Origin: Lentzea kentuckyensis
GTDB lineage: Bacteria > Actinomycetota > Actinomycetes > Mycobacteriales > Pseudonocardiaceae
Direction: 5' to 3'
Assembly (NCBI RefSeq): GCF_002150765.1
Contig: NZ_MUYM01000134.1
Location: forward strand, 1 to 55,649
Length of the DNA: 55,649 nt
Each line of letters opens with the position of its first letter. The first letter of the stretch is position 1. The position numbers and the translations under genes are program-made. The notes beneath the pieces are model-generated. The model did no database searches, had not been told where the DNA came from, and worked only from the letters and a program-made list of their open reading frames with translations. Shown here in pieces: positions 1-7,657 of this stretch.

Positions 1-1
1 C

Positions 2-100
2 GAAAGCGATACGAAGCACTCACACGCGAGCGCGCTGGATTCAGCGGTGTCGGTGGAGCAGCGAGTGGTGCAGGCCGAACAGCAGCGCCTTGGGCTCTAA
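2..100 (+). CDS. 3' end of an unknown gene (truncated by window edge)
   Basis: A reading frame open from the left edge ends in TAA at 98-100. It encodes about 32 residues, ending VVQAEQQRLGL, rich in Gln/Glu/Val and compatible with a short C-terminal helix. About three quarters of its codons end in G or C, which is modest support for coding. The stop codon directly abuts the MITE-like element that begins at 101. No family can be named from so short a piece, and the frame could be fortuitous. Confidence 0.3.
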   Translation, partial: ESDTKHSHASALDSAVSVEQRVVQAEQQRLGL

Positions 101-384
101 TAGTGCTTTGTCGGGTCCGGAGGGACGGACTTCCGCGACAGCGGGCACAGGCGACCCCGGTGGTCGCGCTCTCACGATGCTGCACCTGTAAGTTGGTTGT
201 AGTTACGAGCCGATGTAATCGATTGCAGATCACCTCAACTACCACCAACTGCGCTGGTAGTGGCCATGGGAGCGCGTTCTTCAAGATCGAATCGTGGCGC
301 AAGGCCCGCTGCCTGGAGCCGAGGTTGGGCCATGCGCGCACCGACACACGTCTGCGCAGGTCCAGGCAACCCGACAAAGCACTA
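101..384. mobile_element. MITE-like element, 284 bp, with 16-bp terminal inverted repeats
   Basis: The left end TAGTGCTTTGTCGGGT (101-116) is the exact reverse complement of the right end (369-384). No convincing gene lies between them, so this looks like a non-autonomous miniature element or the ends of a decayed insertion sequence. The flanks are CTAA (97-100) and CTAG (385-388). They are similar but not identical, so a target duplication is uncertain. An imperfect hairpin lies inside (191-250). The right end touches the CTAG that flanks the neighbouring insertion sequence, so the two elements are back to back. Confidence 0.6.
191..250. repeat. Imperfect inverted repeat inside the MITE-like element
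   Basis: AGTTGGTTGTAGTT (191-204) pairs with AACTACCACCAACT (237-250) at 13 of 14 positions, with a 32-nt loop. The right arm closely resembles a word in the palindromic element at 33297-33311 (AAGTACCACCAACTC). It could be an internal structural part of the mobile element; no function is evident. Confidence 0.5.
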
Positions 385-388
385 CTAG

Positions 389-1977
389 CTTGAGTTTTAA
401 CCTGTCTGGTCCGGGTGTGGGTGGCAGGGCTCGGTTGTGTTGTGGTGCTTGTGTTTGCGTCTGTCTGCGCTGGTGTCGATGTAGACGTTGTGGCGTGGTG
501 CTGGGTGTTTGTTGGGCGTGCCCGCGGGGCGGCCGGGTCCGGGGCGGGAGGGTTTCGGTGCGCCGGCCGGACGGGCGGTGTGCGTGCGCAGGTTCCGAAA
601 CCCGCGGCGGACGCGTGCCGGGGAAAGCCGTCGCGGGTCCGTCACGGGTTTTTCCCAGCGGCGGCGCAGATCGTGTGCGAGGTGGCGGGCCAGGCGTAGC
701 TGGGTGTAGGCGGCGATCAGCAGCCAGGTCCAGCGGTCGGCTGCCTCGGGGCAGCGGAGCTTCGGTGTGGTCCAGCCGAGAGTGTGTTTGAGCATGCGGA
801 AGGTGTGCTCGATGTCGAACCGGCGCAGGAACGCCTGCCAGCACACGTCGACCATGGCCGGGTCGAGGCCGATGCGGGAGTGCCAGAGCCACACGGGTTT
901 CGGTTGTGCTCCGGAGGGAAGCCGGTCGATCTGCAGGCGGATCACGGTGCCCTCGATGATCGGCAGGTCACCGGTGTGGTCGACCCAGGCGGTGCGGTGG
1001 GTCAGCCGGGGATGCAGCCGGTCCCATGCCCGGACATACGCGGTGCCGTAGAGCCGGGTCGGGGTGTGGGTGGTGAGGTCGGGCTCGTCCCAGGTCGCGG
1101 GGTCGGCGAAGGCGAAGTCGGCGCCGTGGCGGCGGGGCCGGCCGGTCGTGCCGGGCGGGCGCGGCGGTGGCCGGCGGCGCAGGGTCCTGCGGGTGCTCAT
1201 GCGCACCAGGACCGCGATCGGCAGGCCGGCCAGCACGTGCGCGAGGCGCGGGCCGTCGTAGCCGGCGTCGGCGACCAGCAGGATGTCCGGATCGCCCGGC
1301 CGCCAGTGCCCGGCGGTGACGAGCCGGTCGACCACCTCGCGCACCTGCCGGGCGGTGACGGTGGCCGCGTCGTCACCGGGCTTGAGCCGGATCACGTCCA
1401 GCGGCGCGGTCCAGGAGCTGCGTCCCGCCTCCAGCGCGACCAGTACCGAATAGGGCCAGCCCGGCACCATGATGTGCTGGTTCTTGCCCCGCCCGTAGGT
1501 GTGGCACAGGATCCGCTGCGCGCTGGTGTGCGCCTCGGGCCGCAGCCAGCTGGTGATGTCCACCGCCAGTACCAGCCGGCCGTCGGCGGCGCGCGGTAAC
1601 CGCGTACCGGCGAGGGCGGTGCGCAGCCGGTCGATCTCGACACGGCCGCGTGCCAGCGCGGCGTAGCCGCTGCCATGCCCGCGACGATGCTCGCCGGTCA
1701 ACGACAGTTCCGCGATCGACCGCACCGGCCCGTCCGCGCACAGCACCGCGTCGCACAGTTCGAACAACGCGTCCGCCCGCCGCGGCAGGCACCGGTAGAA
1801 CTCCCGCCGGAACCAGGACAGGTCCCCGCCCGCACGGGTCTCACCGGCATCCTGCACACTGATCAACTGAAGCCCTTGGCAGCGATCTTCTTCCCTAGAC
1901 AAGAAGAATGATCAACCAAGGGCTTCACCCATGATCAACCAGGGCGCCGACCAGCCACTCACAGGTTAAAACTCAAG
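389..1977 (-). mobile_element. IS701-type insertion sequence, 1.59 kb
   Basis: A single transposase gene is bounded by perfect 17-bp inverted repeats: CTTGAGTTTTAACCTGT at 389-405 and its reverse complement at 1961-1977. Both ends are flanked by CTAG (385-388 and 1978-1981). This fits the 4-bp YTAR target duplication known for the IS701 family, and because CTAG is itself a palindrome the repeat appears as 21 bp. The right CTAG contains the stop codon of the adjacent merR gene, so the insertion landed exactly at that gene's end without shortening it. Both ends and the transposase frame are intact, so the copy may be active. Confidence 0.8.
397..1902 (-). CDS. IS701/IS4-like DDE transposase
   Basis: This 501-aa transposase has a DDE-type catalytic layout. 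The first Asp is in LAVDITSW, the second in LVADAGYDG, and the Glu is in the helix FDIEHTFRMLKHTLGW, the signature of IS701/IS4-like enzymes. The C-terminal 70 residues are Arg/Pro/His-rich and basic, and probably bind DNA nonspecifically. The longest frame starts at a TTG (1902). A GTG at 1857 giving VQDAGETRAGG is an equally good start, because relatives often begin with this sequence. The stop codon lies within the left terminal repeat, as is common in compact insertion sequences. No frameshift or internal stop is seen. It cuts and rejoins DNA to move the element bounded at 389-1977. Confidence 0.85.
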   Translation of the reverse strand: MSREEDRCQGLQLISVQDAGETRAGGDLSWFRREFYRCLPRRADALFELCDAVLCADGPVRSIAELSLTGEHRRGHGSGYAALARGRVEIDRLRTALAGTRLPRAADGRLVLAVDITSWLRPEAHTSAQRILCHTYGRGKNQHIMVPGWPYSVLVALEAGRSSWTAPLDVIRLKPGDDAATVTARQVREVVDRLVTAGHWRPGDPDILLVADAGYDGPRLAHVLAGLPIAVLVRMSTRRTLRRRPPPRPPGTTGRPRRHGADFAFADPATWDEPDLTTHTPTRLYGTAYVRAWDRLHPRLTHRTAWVDHTGDLPIIEGTVIRLQIDRLPSGAQPKPVWLWHSRIGLDPAMVDVCWQAFLRRFDIEHTFRMLKHTLGWTTPKLRCPEAADRWTWLLIAAYTQLRLARHLAHDLRRRWEKPVTDPRRLSPARVRRGFRNLRTHTARPAGAPKPSRPGPGRPAGTPNKHPAPRHNVYIDTSADRRKHKHHNTTEPCHPHPDQTG

Positions 1978-2361
1978 CTAGACCTGGCCCAGCACCCGGC
2001 GGAACGACGGGCACTCCAGGTGCGACGGTGCCGGGCAGGCCGCCGCATGACGCAGATCGTCACGCATCGACGTGAGCTTGCGGATGGTCGCGTCCAGCTC
2101 GTCCGCCTTGGCCGCCAGCATCGCGCGGTTCGGGCTCGGGCGGCCGTCCGGGGCGAACATCAGCAAGATCTCCTCCAGCGAGAACCCGGCCGAGCGGCAG
2201 ACCGCGATCAACGCCAGCTGCTCCAGCACGGACGTGGTGAACACCCGCGCCAGGCCTCGGCGGCGCACGCAGGTGATCAGGCCGCGTTCCTCGTAGTAGC
2301 GCAGTGTGGACGCTGGCACGCCGGAGCGCCGCACCACCTCGCCGATTCCGATCTCGTCCAC
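1978..2361 (-). CDS. MerR-family transcriptional regulator
   Basis: A MerR-type regulator of 127 aa. The N-terminus has the winged helix-turn-helix (IGEVVRRSGVPASTLRYYEERGLI), followed by a long dimerization helix. The C-terminal tail carries two cysteines (near CPAPSHLECPSF) that could sense metal or redox state. The SoxR iron-sulfur Cys cluster is not present. A frame extends upstream to a TTG at 2376, but that start would overlap the palindromic operator at 2371-2388. The GTG at 2361, with GAGG about 10 nt upstream, gives the usual MerR start and is preferred. It is divergent from the methyltransferase gene at 2404, its likely target. The insertion sequence abuts its stop codon. Confidence 0.8.
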   Translation of the reverse strand: MDEIGIGEVVRRSGVPASTLRYYEERGLITCVRRRGLARVFTTSVLEQLALIAVCRSAGFSLEEILLMFAPDGRPSPNRAMLAAKADELDATIRKLTSMRDDLRHAAACPAPSHLECPSFRRVLGQV

Positions 2362-2370
2362 GACACTTGA

Positions 2371-2388
2371 CCTCAAGCCGACTTGAAG
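2371..2388. promoter_or_regulatory. SoxR/MerR-type operator in the merR-methyltransferase divergent promoter
   Basis: CCTCAAG-CCGA-CTTGAAG is a near-perfect inverted repeat with a 4-bp centre. It closely resembles the SoxR box CCTCAAG-N4-CTTGAGG. It overlaps a TTGACC hexamer (2368-2373) that could be a -35 element for the plus-strand methyltransferase, which starts 15 bp downstream. MerR regulators bind such palindromes between -35 and -10. Binding by the adjacent regulator is inferred. Confidence 0.6.
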
Positions 2389-2403
2389 TAGGACGGTAGA
2401 AGC

Positions 2404-3213
2404 ATGACATCAGAGGTGAACAGCGCCCAGGCCGAGTGGTGGAACGACGCGGGCAAGGGCTGGGCGCAGGTAGAGGACATCGTGGACCTGGTGCTTCGCC
2501 CGTTCCAGGACCTGCTCGTCGAAGTCGCCGGGGCACGGCCACGCACCAGGGTTCTCGACATCGGGTGCGGTACCGGCGCGGTGACGCGGGCGATCGCGGA
2601 GGCACTCGGGGTGCCCTGCGTCGGCGTCGACATCTCCGAGTCGATGCTGGCCGCGGCACGCGAGCACGGGAAGGCGGAGTTCATCCGGGCCGACGCGCAG
2701 GTCCACCGGTTCGACGAGAGCTTCGACCTGATCGTCTCGCGGTTCGGGGTCATGTTCTTCGACGACCCGGTCGCCGCCTTCCGCAACCTGCTGGGCGCCA
2801 CCACACCCGGCGGTGAACTGTGCTTCATCACGTGGCGAACCCCGGACGAGAACCCGTTCATGACCACCGCCGCACGCGCCGCCGCGTCGGTACTGCCGGA
2901 CGCACCGGCACCGGATCCCGACGCGCCGGGGCCGTTCGCCCTCGCCGACGCCGCCAAGACCCGGAAGATCCTCGACCAGGCCGGGTGGAGCGGGATCGAC
3001 ATCAGCCCGGTGGACCGGATCTGCACGATGCCCGAGACCTTGCTGGAGCCGTACCTCAGCAACCTCGGCCCGATCTCGCGTGCCCTCAAGGAAGCCGAGG
3101 ATCCGGCCGAGATCCTGGCACGGGTCCGGGGCTCGTTCGACGAGTTCGTGCACGGCGACGAGGTGCGCGTTCCAGGCGCGTGCTGGCAGATCACGGCCTC
3201 AAATCCATTCTGA
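2404..3213 (+). CDS. SAM-dependent class I methyltransferase
   Basis: A 269-aa Rossmann-fold methyltransferase. Motif I is VLDIGCGTGAVT (residues about 48-60), followed by an acidic GVDIS strand end, motif II around FDLIVSRFGVMFFDDP, and a PGGELCF motif III, as in the UbiE/BioC-like group (Methyltransf_11/25). The substrate cannot be told. The ATG lies shortly after a SoxR-type palindrome, and the gene is divergent from a MerR regulator, so it is probably the regulator's target. Its 3' end overlaps the convergent hsaB gene by 15 nt. It is not a known part of steroid catabolism. Confidence 0.8.
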   Translation: MTSEVNSAQAEWWNDAGKGWAQVEDIVDLVLRPFQDLLVEVAGARPRTRVLDIGCGTGAVTRAIAEALGVPCVGVDISESMLAAAREHGKAEFIRADAQVHRFDESFDLIVSRFGVMFFDDPVAAFRNLLGATTPGGELCFITWRTPDENPFMTTAARAAASVLPDAPAPDPDAPGPFALADAAKTRKILDQAGWSGIDISPVDRICTMPETLLEPYLSNLGPISRALKEAEDPAEILARVRGSFDEFVHGDEVRVPGACWQITASNPF

Positions 3214-3762
3214 CTGGCGTTGCCACGTCATGAGGTTGTCCAGCACTTCGCCAGACCAGCCGCGCGTGTCGAGTTCGGCGTGTGAGGCGTAACGGCCGCG
3301 GTAGAACAGCAGCGGCTGTGCCTCGCGCGTCGGGCCGAGTTCGACGACCGACCCGACGACCACGTGGTGGTCGCCGGCGTCGTGCACCACCGAAACCCGG
3401 CAGTCCACCCACGTCAGTGCCCCGTCGAGCACCGGAGCGCCGGTGCTCGACGGGGTCCAGGACACGCCGGCGAACTTGTCCGCGCCGGCCTTCCCGAACA
3501 CCGTCGACACCTCGCGCTGGTCCTCCGCCAGCACGTTCACGCAGAACGCGCCGGACGACGCCATCGCCGCCCAGCTGCGCGAAGTCCGTTGTGGACAGAA
3601 CAGCACCAGCGGCGGATCCAGGGACAGGGCCGCGAACGACTGGCAGGCGAACCCGACCGGCCCGTCCGCGGACATGCCGGTCACCACGGTCACCCCGGTG
3701 CAGAAGTGACCGAGAACGGCCCGGTAGCGGGCTAGCTCCGACTGCGTTGCTTCTGACTGCAT
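3199..3762 (-). CDS. hsaB: HsaB, flavin reductase of the 3-HSA hydroxylase
   Basis: A 187-aa flavin:NADH oxidoreductase of the flavin-reductase-like split-barrel family. It supplies reduced FMN/FAD to HsaA, the oxygenase that 4-hydroxylates 3-HSA in steroid ring A/C-D degradation. The family pattern is visible in GHFCTGVTVVTG near the start and GFACQSFAALSLDPPLVLFCP in the middle. The frame extends upstream to 3798, but the ATG at 3762 overlaps the hsaC stop as TAATG and gives the same length as mycobacterial HsaB, so it is chosen. It is the last gene of the kstD-like-hsaEGFADCB operon. The hsaA-D-C-B order is the same as in Mycobacterium tuberculosis. Confidence 0.92.
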   Translation of the reverse strand: MQSEATQSELARYRAVLGHFCTGVTVVTGMSADGPVGFACQSFAALSLDPPLVLFCPQRTSRSWAAMASSGAFCVNVLAEDQREVSTVFGKAGADKFAGVSWTPSSTGAPVLDGALTWVDCRVSVVHDAGDHHVVVGSVVELGPTREAQPLLFYRGRYASHAELDTRGWSGEVLDNLMTWQRQSEWI

Positions 3763-4664
3763 TACTTCTGGTGGCCAACGCTGAAGTCGTGTCCCCACAG
3801 GCTCACCGCCGTGCTCTCGCGTGCGATCCAGTCCTCATCGGACACCTGCCGTCCCTCGCAGCCGAACTCGACGTCGAACCCGCCGGGTGTCTTCATGTAG
3901 AACGACAGCATCAGGTCGTTGACGTGCCGGCCCAGAGTCGCCGACATCGGCACCTTCCTGCGCATCGCCCGGTCCAGCGTCAGCCCCACGTCGTCGGTGT
4001 TCTCGACTTCGACCATGAGGTGCACGATCCCGCTCGGCGTCGGCATCGGCAGGAACGCCAGGCTGTGGTGGCGCGGGTTGCAGCCGAAGAACCGCAACCA
4101 CGCGGGCGGCCCGTCAGCAGGCCTTCCCACGAACTGCGGGGGCAGCCGCATCGAGTCGCGCAACCGGAACCCCAGCACGTCGCGGTAGAAGTGCAGCGCG
4201 GCCTCATCGTCCGAAGTGGACAGCACGACGTGCCCGAGGCCCTGCTCCTCGGTCACGAACCGGTGCCCGTAGGGCGACACGACCCGCCGGTGCTCCAAAG
4301 CCGCGCCGTGGAAGACCTCCAGGGTGTTGCCGGACGGGTCCTCGAACCTGATCAGTCCGTTCACCCGCCGCTCGGCCAGATCCTCCGGCGACCCCTCGAC
4401 ATAGGAAACCCCGGCCGACGCCAGCCGCTTCGCCACTTCCTCCAGCTCGGCCTCGGTCGCGGCCTCCCACCCGGAAGCCTGCAACCGGTCCTGCTCACCG
4501 GGCACGATCACCAACCGTGCCGGGAAGTCGTCCATCCGCAGGTACAACGCACCAGGAGTCGACCCCTTGCCCTCGACCATGCCGAGGACCTTCAACCCGA
4601 ACTCGCGCCACCGATCCATGTCGGTGGCCTCGATCCGGAGATATCCCAGCGAACGGATCCCCAT
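3762..4664 (-). CDS. hsaC: HsaC, 3,4-DHSA extradiol (meta-cleaving) dioxygenase
   Basis: A 300-aa vicinal-oxygen-chelate extradiol dioxygenase. It opens the catecholic A ring of 3,4-DHSA with O2 to give 4,9-DSHA. The two-domain layout is evident, and the Fe(II) ligands fall at His145 (GLGHVVLS), His215 (SGIVHLMVE) and Glu266 (FDVEFG), which are the positions known for HsaC. An in-frame extension to 4829 exists, but it is Arg/Ala-rich and overlaps hsaD, so it is shadow sequence. The ATG at 4664 overlaps the hsaD stop as TGATG. Loss of this step makes catechols accumulate in known species. Confidence 0.95.
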   Translation of the reverse strand: MGIRSLGYLRIEATDMDRWREFGLKVLGMVEGKGSTPGALYLRMDDFPARLVIVPGEQDRLQASGWEAATEAELEEVAKRLASAGVSYVEGSPEDLAERRVNGLIRFEDPSGNTLEVFHGAALEHRRVVSPYGHRFVTEEQGLGHVVLSTSDDEAALHFYRDVLGFRLRDSMRLPPQFVGRPADGPPAWLRFFGCNPRHHSLAFLPMPTPSGIVHLMVEVENTDDVGLTLDRAMRRKVPMSATLGRHVNDLMLSFYMKTPGGFDVEFGCEGRQVSDEDWIARESTAVSLWGHDFSVGHQK

Positions 4665-5473
4665 CACGCCTCCGTCAAGAAATCGGTCGCGAGCCGGTTG
4701 AACTCGTCGAACTTCTCCAGCTGAGCCCAGTGCCCGCACCCGCCGAACACGTGCAGCTGCGCGCGCGGGATGAGCTTCAACGCCAGCAAGGCGCCGTCGA
4801 GCGGGTTCACCCGGTCCTCCCGGCCCCACACCAGCAACACGCGCTGCCGCAACCGATACGCCTCGCGCCAGAGCATGCCCTGCTCGAAGTCGGGCCCGGC
4901 GAACGACTTGCCCAGCGCGGCCATGGCGCGCAACGACTCCGGCTTCGACGCCGCCTCGAACCGTTCGTCGATCAGCTCGTCGGTGACCAGCGACTGGTCG
5001 AACACCATGATCCGCAGGAACTCCTCGATCTTCTCCCGCGTCGGCGTGCGGGCGAACGCGCTGAGCTTGCGCACGCCCTCCGTCGGATCCGGGGAGAACA
5101 CGTTGAGGGACAACCCGCCCGGCCCCATCAGCACGAGCCTGCCCGCTCGTTTGCCGTGGTCCAGCGCGAACCGGACCGCGGTGCCGCCTCCGAGCGAGTT
5201 GCCCAGGATGTGCGCCTGCTCGACGCCCAGGTCGTCGAGCAGGTCCTTCAAAGCCCTTGCCGCGAACGTGAAGTACTGGTCGTGCTCCGCGGGCTTGTCC
5301 GACTGCCCGTAGCCGGGCAGGTCGACGGCCAGCACGCGGAACGACTTCGCGAACACCGGGATGTTGCGGCCGAAGTTGCTCAGCGACGAGGCACCTGGCC
5401 CGCCGCCGTGCAACAGGACCAGCGTCTCCGAGTGGTCCGTGCCCGCTTCGTGGTAGTGCAACCGAACCTTCAC
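4664..5473 (-). CDS. hsaD: HsaD, 4,9-DSHA hydrolase (meta-cleavage product hydrolase)
   Basis: An alpha/beta hydrolase of 269 aa. It cleaves the C-C bond of 4,9-DSHA to give DOHNAA and 2-hydroxyhexa-2,4-dienoate. It shows the oxyanion-hole HGGGPGASS, the nucleophile elbow GNSLGG (Ser93), the acid Asp220 in GREDRVNP and the base His248 in GCGHWAQLE. The start is a GTG at 5473, 10 nt after the hsaA stop, preceded by GAGGGGAG. It is about 15-20 residues shorter at the N-terminus than some homologues. It lies between hsaA and hsaC in the operon. Confidence 0.94.
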   Translation of the reverse strand: MKVRLHYHEAGTDHSETLVLLHGGGPGASSLSNFGRNIPVFAKSFRVLAVDLPGYGQSDKPAEHDQYFTFAARALKDLLDDLGVEQAHILGNSLGGGTAVRFALDHGKRAGRLVLMGPGGLSLNVFSPDPTEGVRKLSAFARTPTREKIEEFLRIMVFDQSLVTDELIDERFEAASKPESLRAMAALGKSFAGPDFEQGMLWREAYRLRQRVLLVWGREDRVNPLDGALLALKLIPRAQLHVFGGCGHWAQLEKFDEFNRLATDFLTEA

Positions 5474-5483
5474 AGCACTCCCC

Positions 5484-6650
5484 TCAGAACAGCCCGTCGC
5501 GGACCTGGATGCCGAGCTCTCCCTTGCCGTACAGGACGAGCACGCGCTCCGGGTCGTTGGCCGCGTGCACCCGTGCACCGTGCGCGTCCCGCCAGAACCG
5601 GGGCAGCGGCCCGCCGGCGTTGATCGCCTTGCCGCCCGCGCTCTCGAAGAGCCGGTCGATCGCGGAGATCGCCCGCGCGCTACCGAGCACCTGGTCGCGC
5701 CGGGCCCGCAGGCGCAGCTCGATCGGGATCTTCGTGCCGGCGACGGCGTGTTCCCACTCGTCGTTGATGTTCTTCTCGAGCTGCCACCAGGCGGTGTCGA
5801 TGTCGTTGGCCGCCGTGGCGATCCGCACCTGCGCGAACGGGTCCTCGACGGACTTCTCGCCCAGGTAGGCGGCCCGGACGCGCTCGCGGGTAGCACCCAC
5901 GTGCACGTCGTACGCGCCGTACGCCATGCCGATCATCGGCGCGGTGATCGCGAACGGGTGGATCGACCCGTACGGCATGCGGAACAACGGTCCGGGGTTG
6001 ACGTCCTGGCCAGGGCAGATGCATCGGGCCGTGTGCAGCATGCTCAACGTGCGGTGCTCCGGCACGAACGCGTCGGAGACCACGATGTCGTTGCTGCCGG
6101 TGCCGCGCAGCCCGACCGTGTCCCAGACGTCGTTGATCGTGTAGTCCGCGATCGGCAGCAGGAACGTGCGGAAGTCGACGGGCTTGCCCTCGTCGTTCAT
6201 GACCAGGCCGCCGAGCAGCACCCACGTGGCGTGGTCGCAGCCCGACGAGAAGCTCCACTTGCCGCTGAACCGGAAGCCGCCCTCGACCGGCGTCGCCCTG
6301 CCGACCGGCGCGTACGACGACGAGATCCGGGTGTCCTGGTCCTCGCCGAACACCTCGTCCTGCGCCTGGACGTCGAACAGCCCGACGTGCCACGGGTGCA
6401 CGCCCAGCACGGACGCGACCCAGCCCGTCGACCCGCACGCGCTCGCGATCAGCTTGACCGCCTCGTAGAACGCGAGCGGGTGCGACTCGAACCCGCCGTA
6501 CCGGACGGGCTGGAGCATCCGGAAGAACCCGGTCTCCTGCAACGCCTTCACCGACTCCGGTGGCACCTTGCGCAGCTCTTCCGCCTCCGCCGCGCGGTCG
6601 CGCAGAGCAGGCAGCAGCTCCCGCACCTTGCCGAGGATTTCCTCGCTCAT
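5484..6650 (-). CDS. hsaA: HsaA, 3-HSA 4-monooxygenase oxygenase subunit
   Basis: A 388-aa flavin-dependent monooxygenase with the acyl-CoA dehydrogenase fold (group D). Using reduced flavin from HsaB, it hydroxylates 3-HSA to the catechol 3,4-DHSA. Family features include GGFESHPLAFYEAVKLIASACGS, GKWSFSSGCDHATW (flavin contact region) and a C-terminal helical domain. The ATG at 6650 overlaps the hsaF stop as ATGA. A longer frame to 6941 runs inside hsaF and is rejected. Next to hsaD, hsaC and hsaB the assignment is secure. Confidence 0.94.
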   Translation of the reverse strand: MSEEILGKVRELLPALRDRAAEAEELRKVPPESVKALQETGFFRMLQPVRYGGFESHPLAFYEAVKLIASACGSTGWVASVLGVHPWHVGLFDVQAQDEVFGEDQDTRISSSYAPVGRATPVEGGFRFSGKWSFSSGCDHATWVLLGGLVMNDEGKPVDFRTFLLPIADYTINDVWDTVGLRGTGSNDIVVSDAFVPEHRTLSMLHTARCICPGQDVNPGPLFRMPYGSIHPFAITAPMIGMAYGAYDVHVGATRERVRAAYLGEKSVEDPFAQVRIATAANDIDTAWWQLEKNINDEWEHAVAGTKIPIELRLRARRDQVLGSARAISAIDRLFESAGGKAINAGGPLPRFWRDAHGARVHAANDPERVLVLYGKGELGIQVRDGLF

Positions 6651-7657
6651 CCGACGTTCTCCCTGCTCAGCTCCAGTGCGATGTCGATCAGCTGGTCTTC
6701 CTGCCCGCCCACGAGCCGGCGTTCTCCCGCGCGGATGAGGATCTGCGCGCCGGACACGCCATAGCGTTGAGCCTGCGTGTACGCGTGTTTGAGGAAGCTG
6801 GAGTAGACCCCCGCGTACCCCATCATCAGCGCCATCCGGTCGAGCAGGCACTCCTCTGGCATGACGGGCCGGACGACGTCCTCGGCCGCGTCCACGATCT
6901 TGAAGAAGTCGACGCCGGTCTCGAACCCCAGCTTGTCGCACACGCCGACGAACGCCTCCAGCGGCGTGTTCCCCGCGCCCGCCCCGAATCCGCGCACGCT
7001 GCCGTCGATCTGCCTGGCGCCCGCCCTCGCGGCGGCCACCGAGTTCGCCACGCTGAGCCCGAGGTTCTCGTGCCCGTGGAAGCCGACCTGCGCGTCCTCA
7101 CCGAGTTCGGCGACCAGCGCCGACACCCGATCGGAAACCTGTTCCAGCACCAGGGCTCCGGCCGAGTCGACCACGTACACGCACTGACAGCCCGCGTCCG
7201 CCATGATGCGGGCTTGACGAGCCAGCGCCTCCGGCGGTTGCGAGTGGGCCATCATCAGGAACCCGACGGTCTCCAGTCCGCGCTCACGAGCGAGCTGGAA
7301 GTGCTGGACGGACACGTCCGCTTCGGTGCAGTGCGTGGCGATCCGGACGATCGAGGCGCCGTTGTCCTGCGACACCAGGATGTCGTCCTTCACGCCGACA
7401 CCGGGCAGCATCAGCACGGCGATCTTCGCCTGGGTCGCGGTCTCCGCCGCGACCTTGATCAGGTCCTGCTCGGGCGTGAGGCTGAAGCCGTAGTTGAACG
7501 ACGAGCCGCCGAGCCCGTCGCCGTGCGTCACCTCGATCACCGGCACCCCGGCGCCGTCCAGTGCCGCCACGATCGAGCGCACGTCCTCGACGGTGAACTG
7601 GTGGCGCTTGTGGTGCGAGCCGTCACGCAGTGACGTGTCGGTCAGCCGCAGCTGCAT
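6647..7657 (-). CDS. hsaF: HsaF, 4-hydroxy-2-oxoacid (HOHA/HOPA) aldolase
   Basis: A 336-aa class II pyruvate aldolase (DmpG/BphI family). It cleaves 4-hydroxy-2-oxohexanoate into pyruvate and propionaldehyde. The HMGL-like TIM barrel starts with the metal/substrate loop DTSLRDG and carries the metal-binding GFHGHEN. A C-terminal communication domain contacts the partner dehydrogenase HsaG and channels the aldehyde. The 5' end overlaps hsaG by 35 nt, which fits coupled translation of the two complex partners. The order hsaE-G-F matches mycobacteria. Confidence 0.93.
   Translation of the reverse strand: MQLRLTDTSLRDGSHHKRHQFTVEDVRSIVAALDGAGVPVIEVTHGDGLGGSSFNYGFSLTPEQDLIKVAAETATQAKIAVLMLPGVGVKDDILVSQDNGASIVRIATHCTEADVSVQHFQLARERGLETVGFLMMAHSQPPEALARQARIMADAGCQCVYVVDSAGALVLEQVSDRVSALVAELGEDAQVGFHGHENLGLSVANSVAAARAGARQIDGSVRGFGAGAGNTPLEAFVGVCDKLGFETGVDFFKIVDAAEDVVRPVMPEECLLDRMALMMGYAGVYSSFLKHAYTQAQRYGVSGAQILIRAGERRLVGGQEDQLIDIALELSRENVG

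Noticed and set aside
103..393. A 96-codon plus-strand frame in the MITE-like element
   Set aside because: It spans the inverted-repeat ends, has no codon bias and no family motif.
3282..4724. A 480-codon plus-strand frame opposite hsaB and hsaC
   Set aside because: Shadow of the well-conserved hsa genes, with Arg/Pro-rich composition.
3762..4829. A longer HsaC with a 55-residue N-terminal extension
   Set aside because: The extension lies within hsaD codons and is Arg/Ala-rich; the ATG at 4664 restores the known 300-aa size and iron-ligand numbering.
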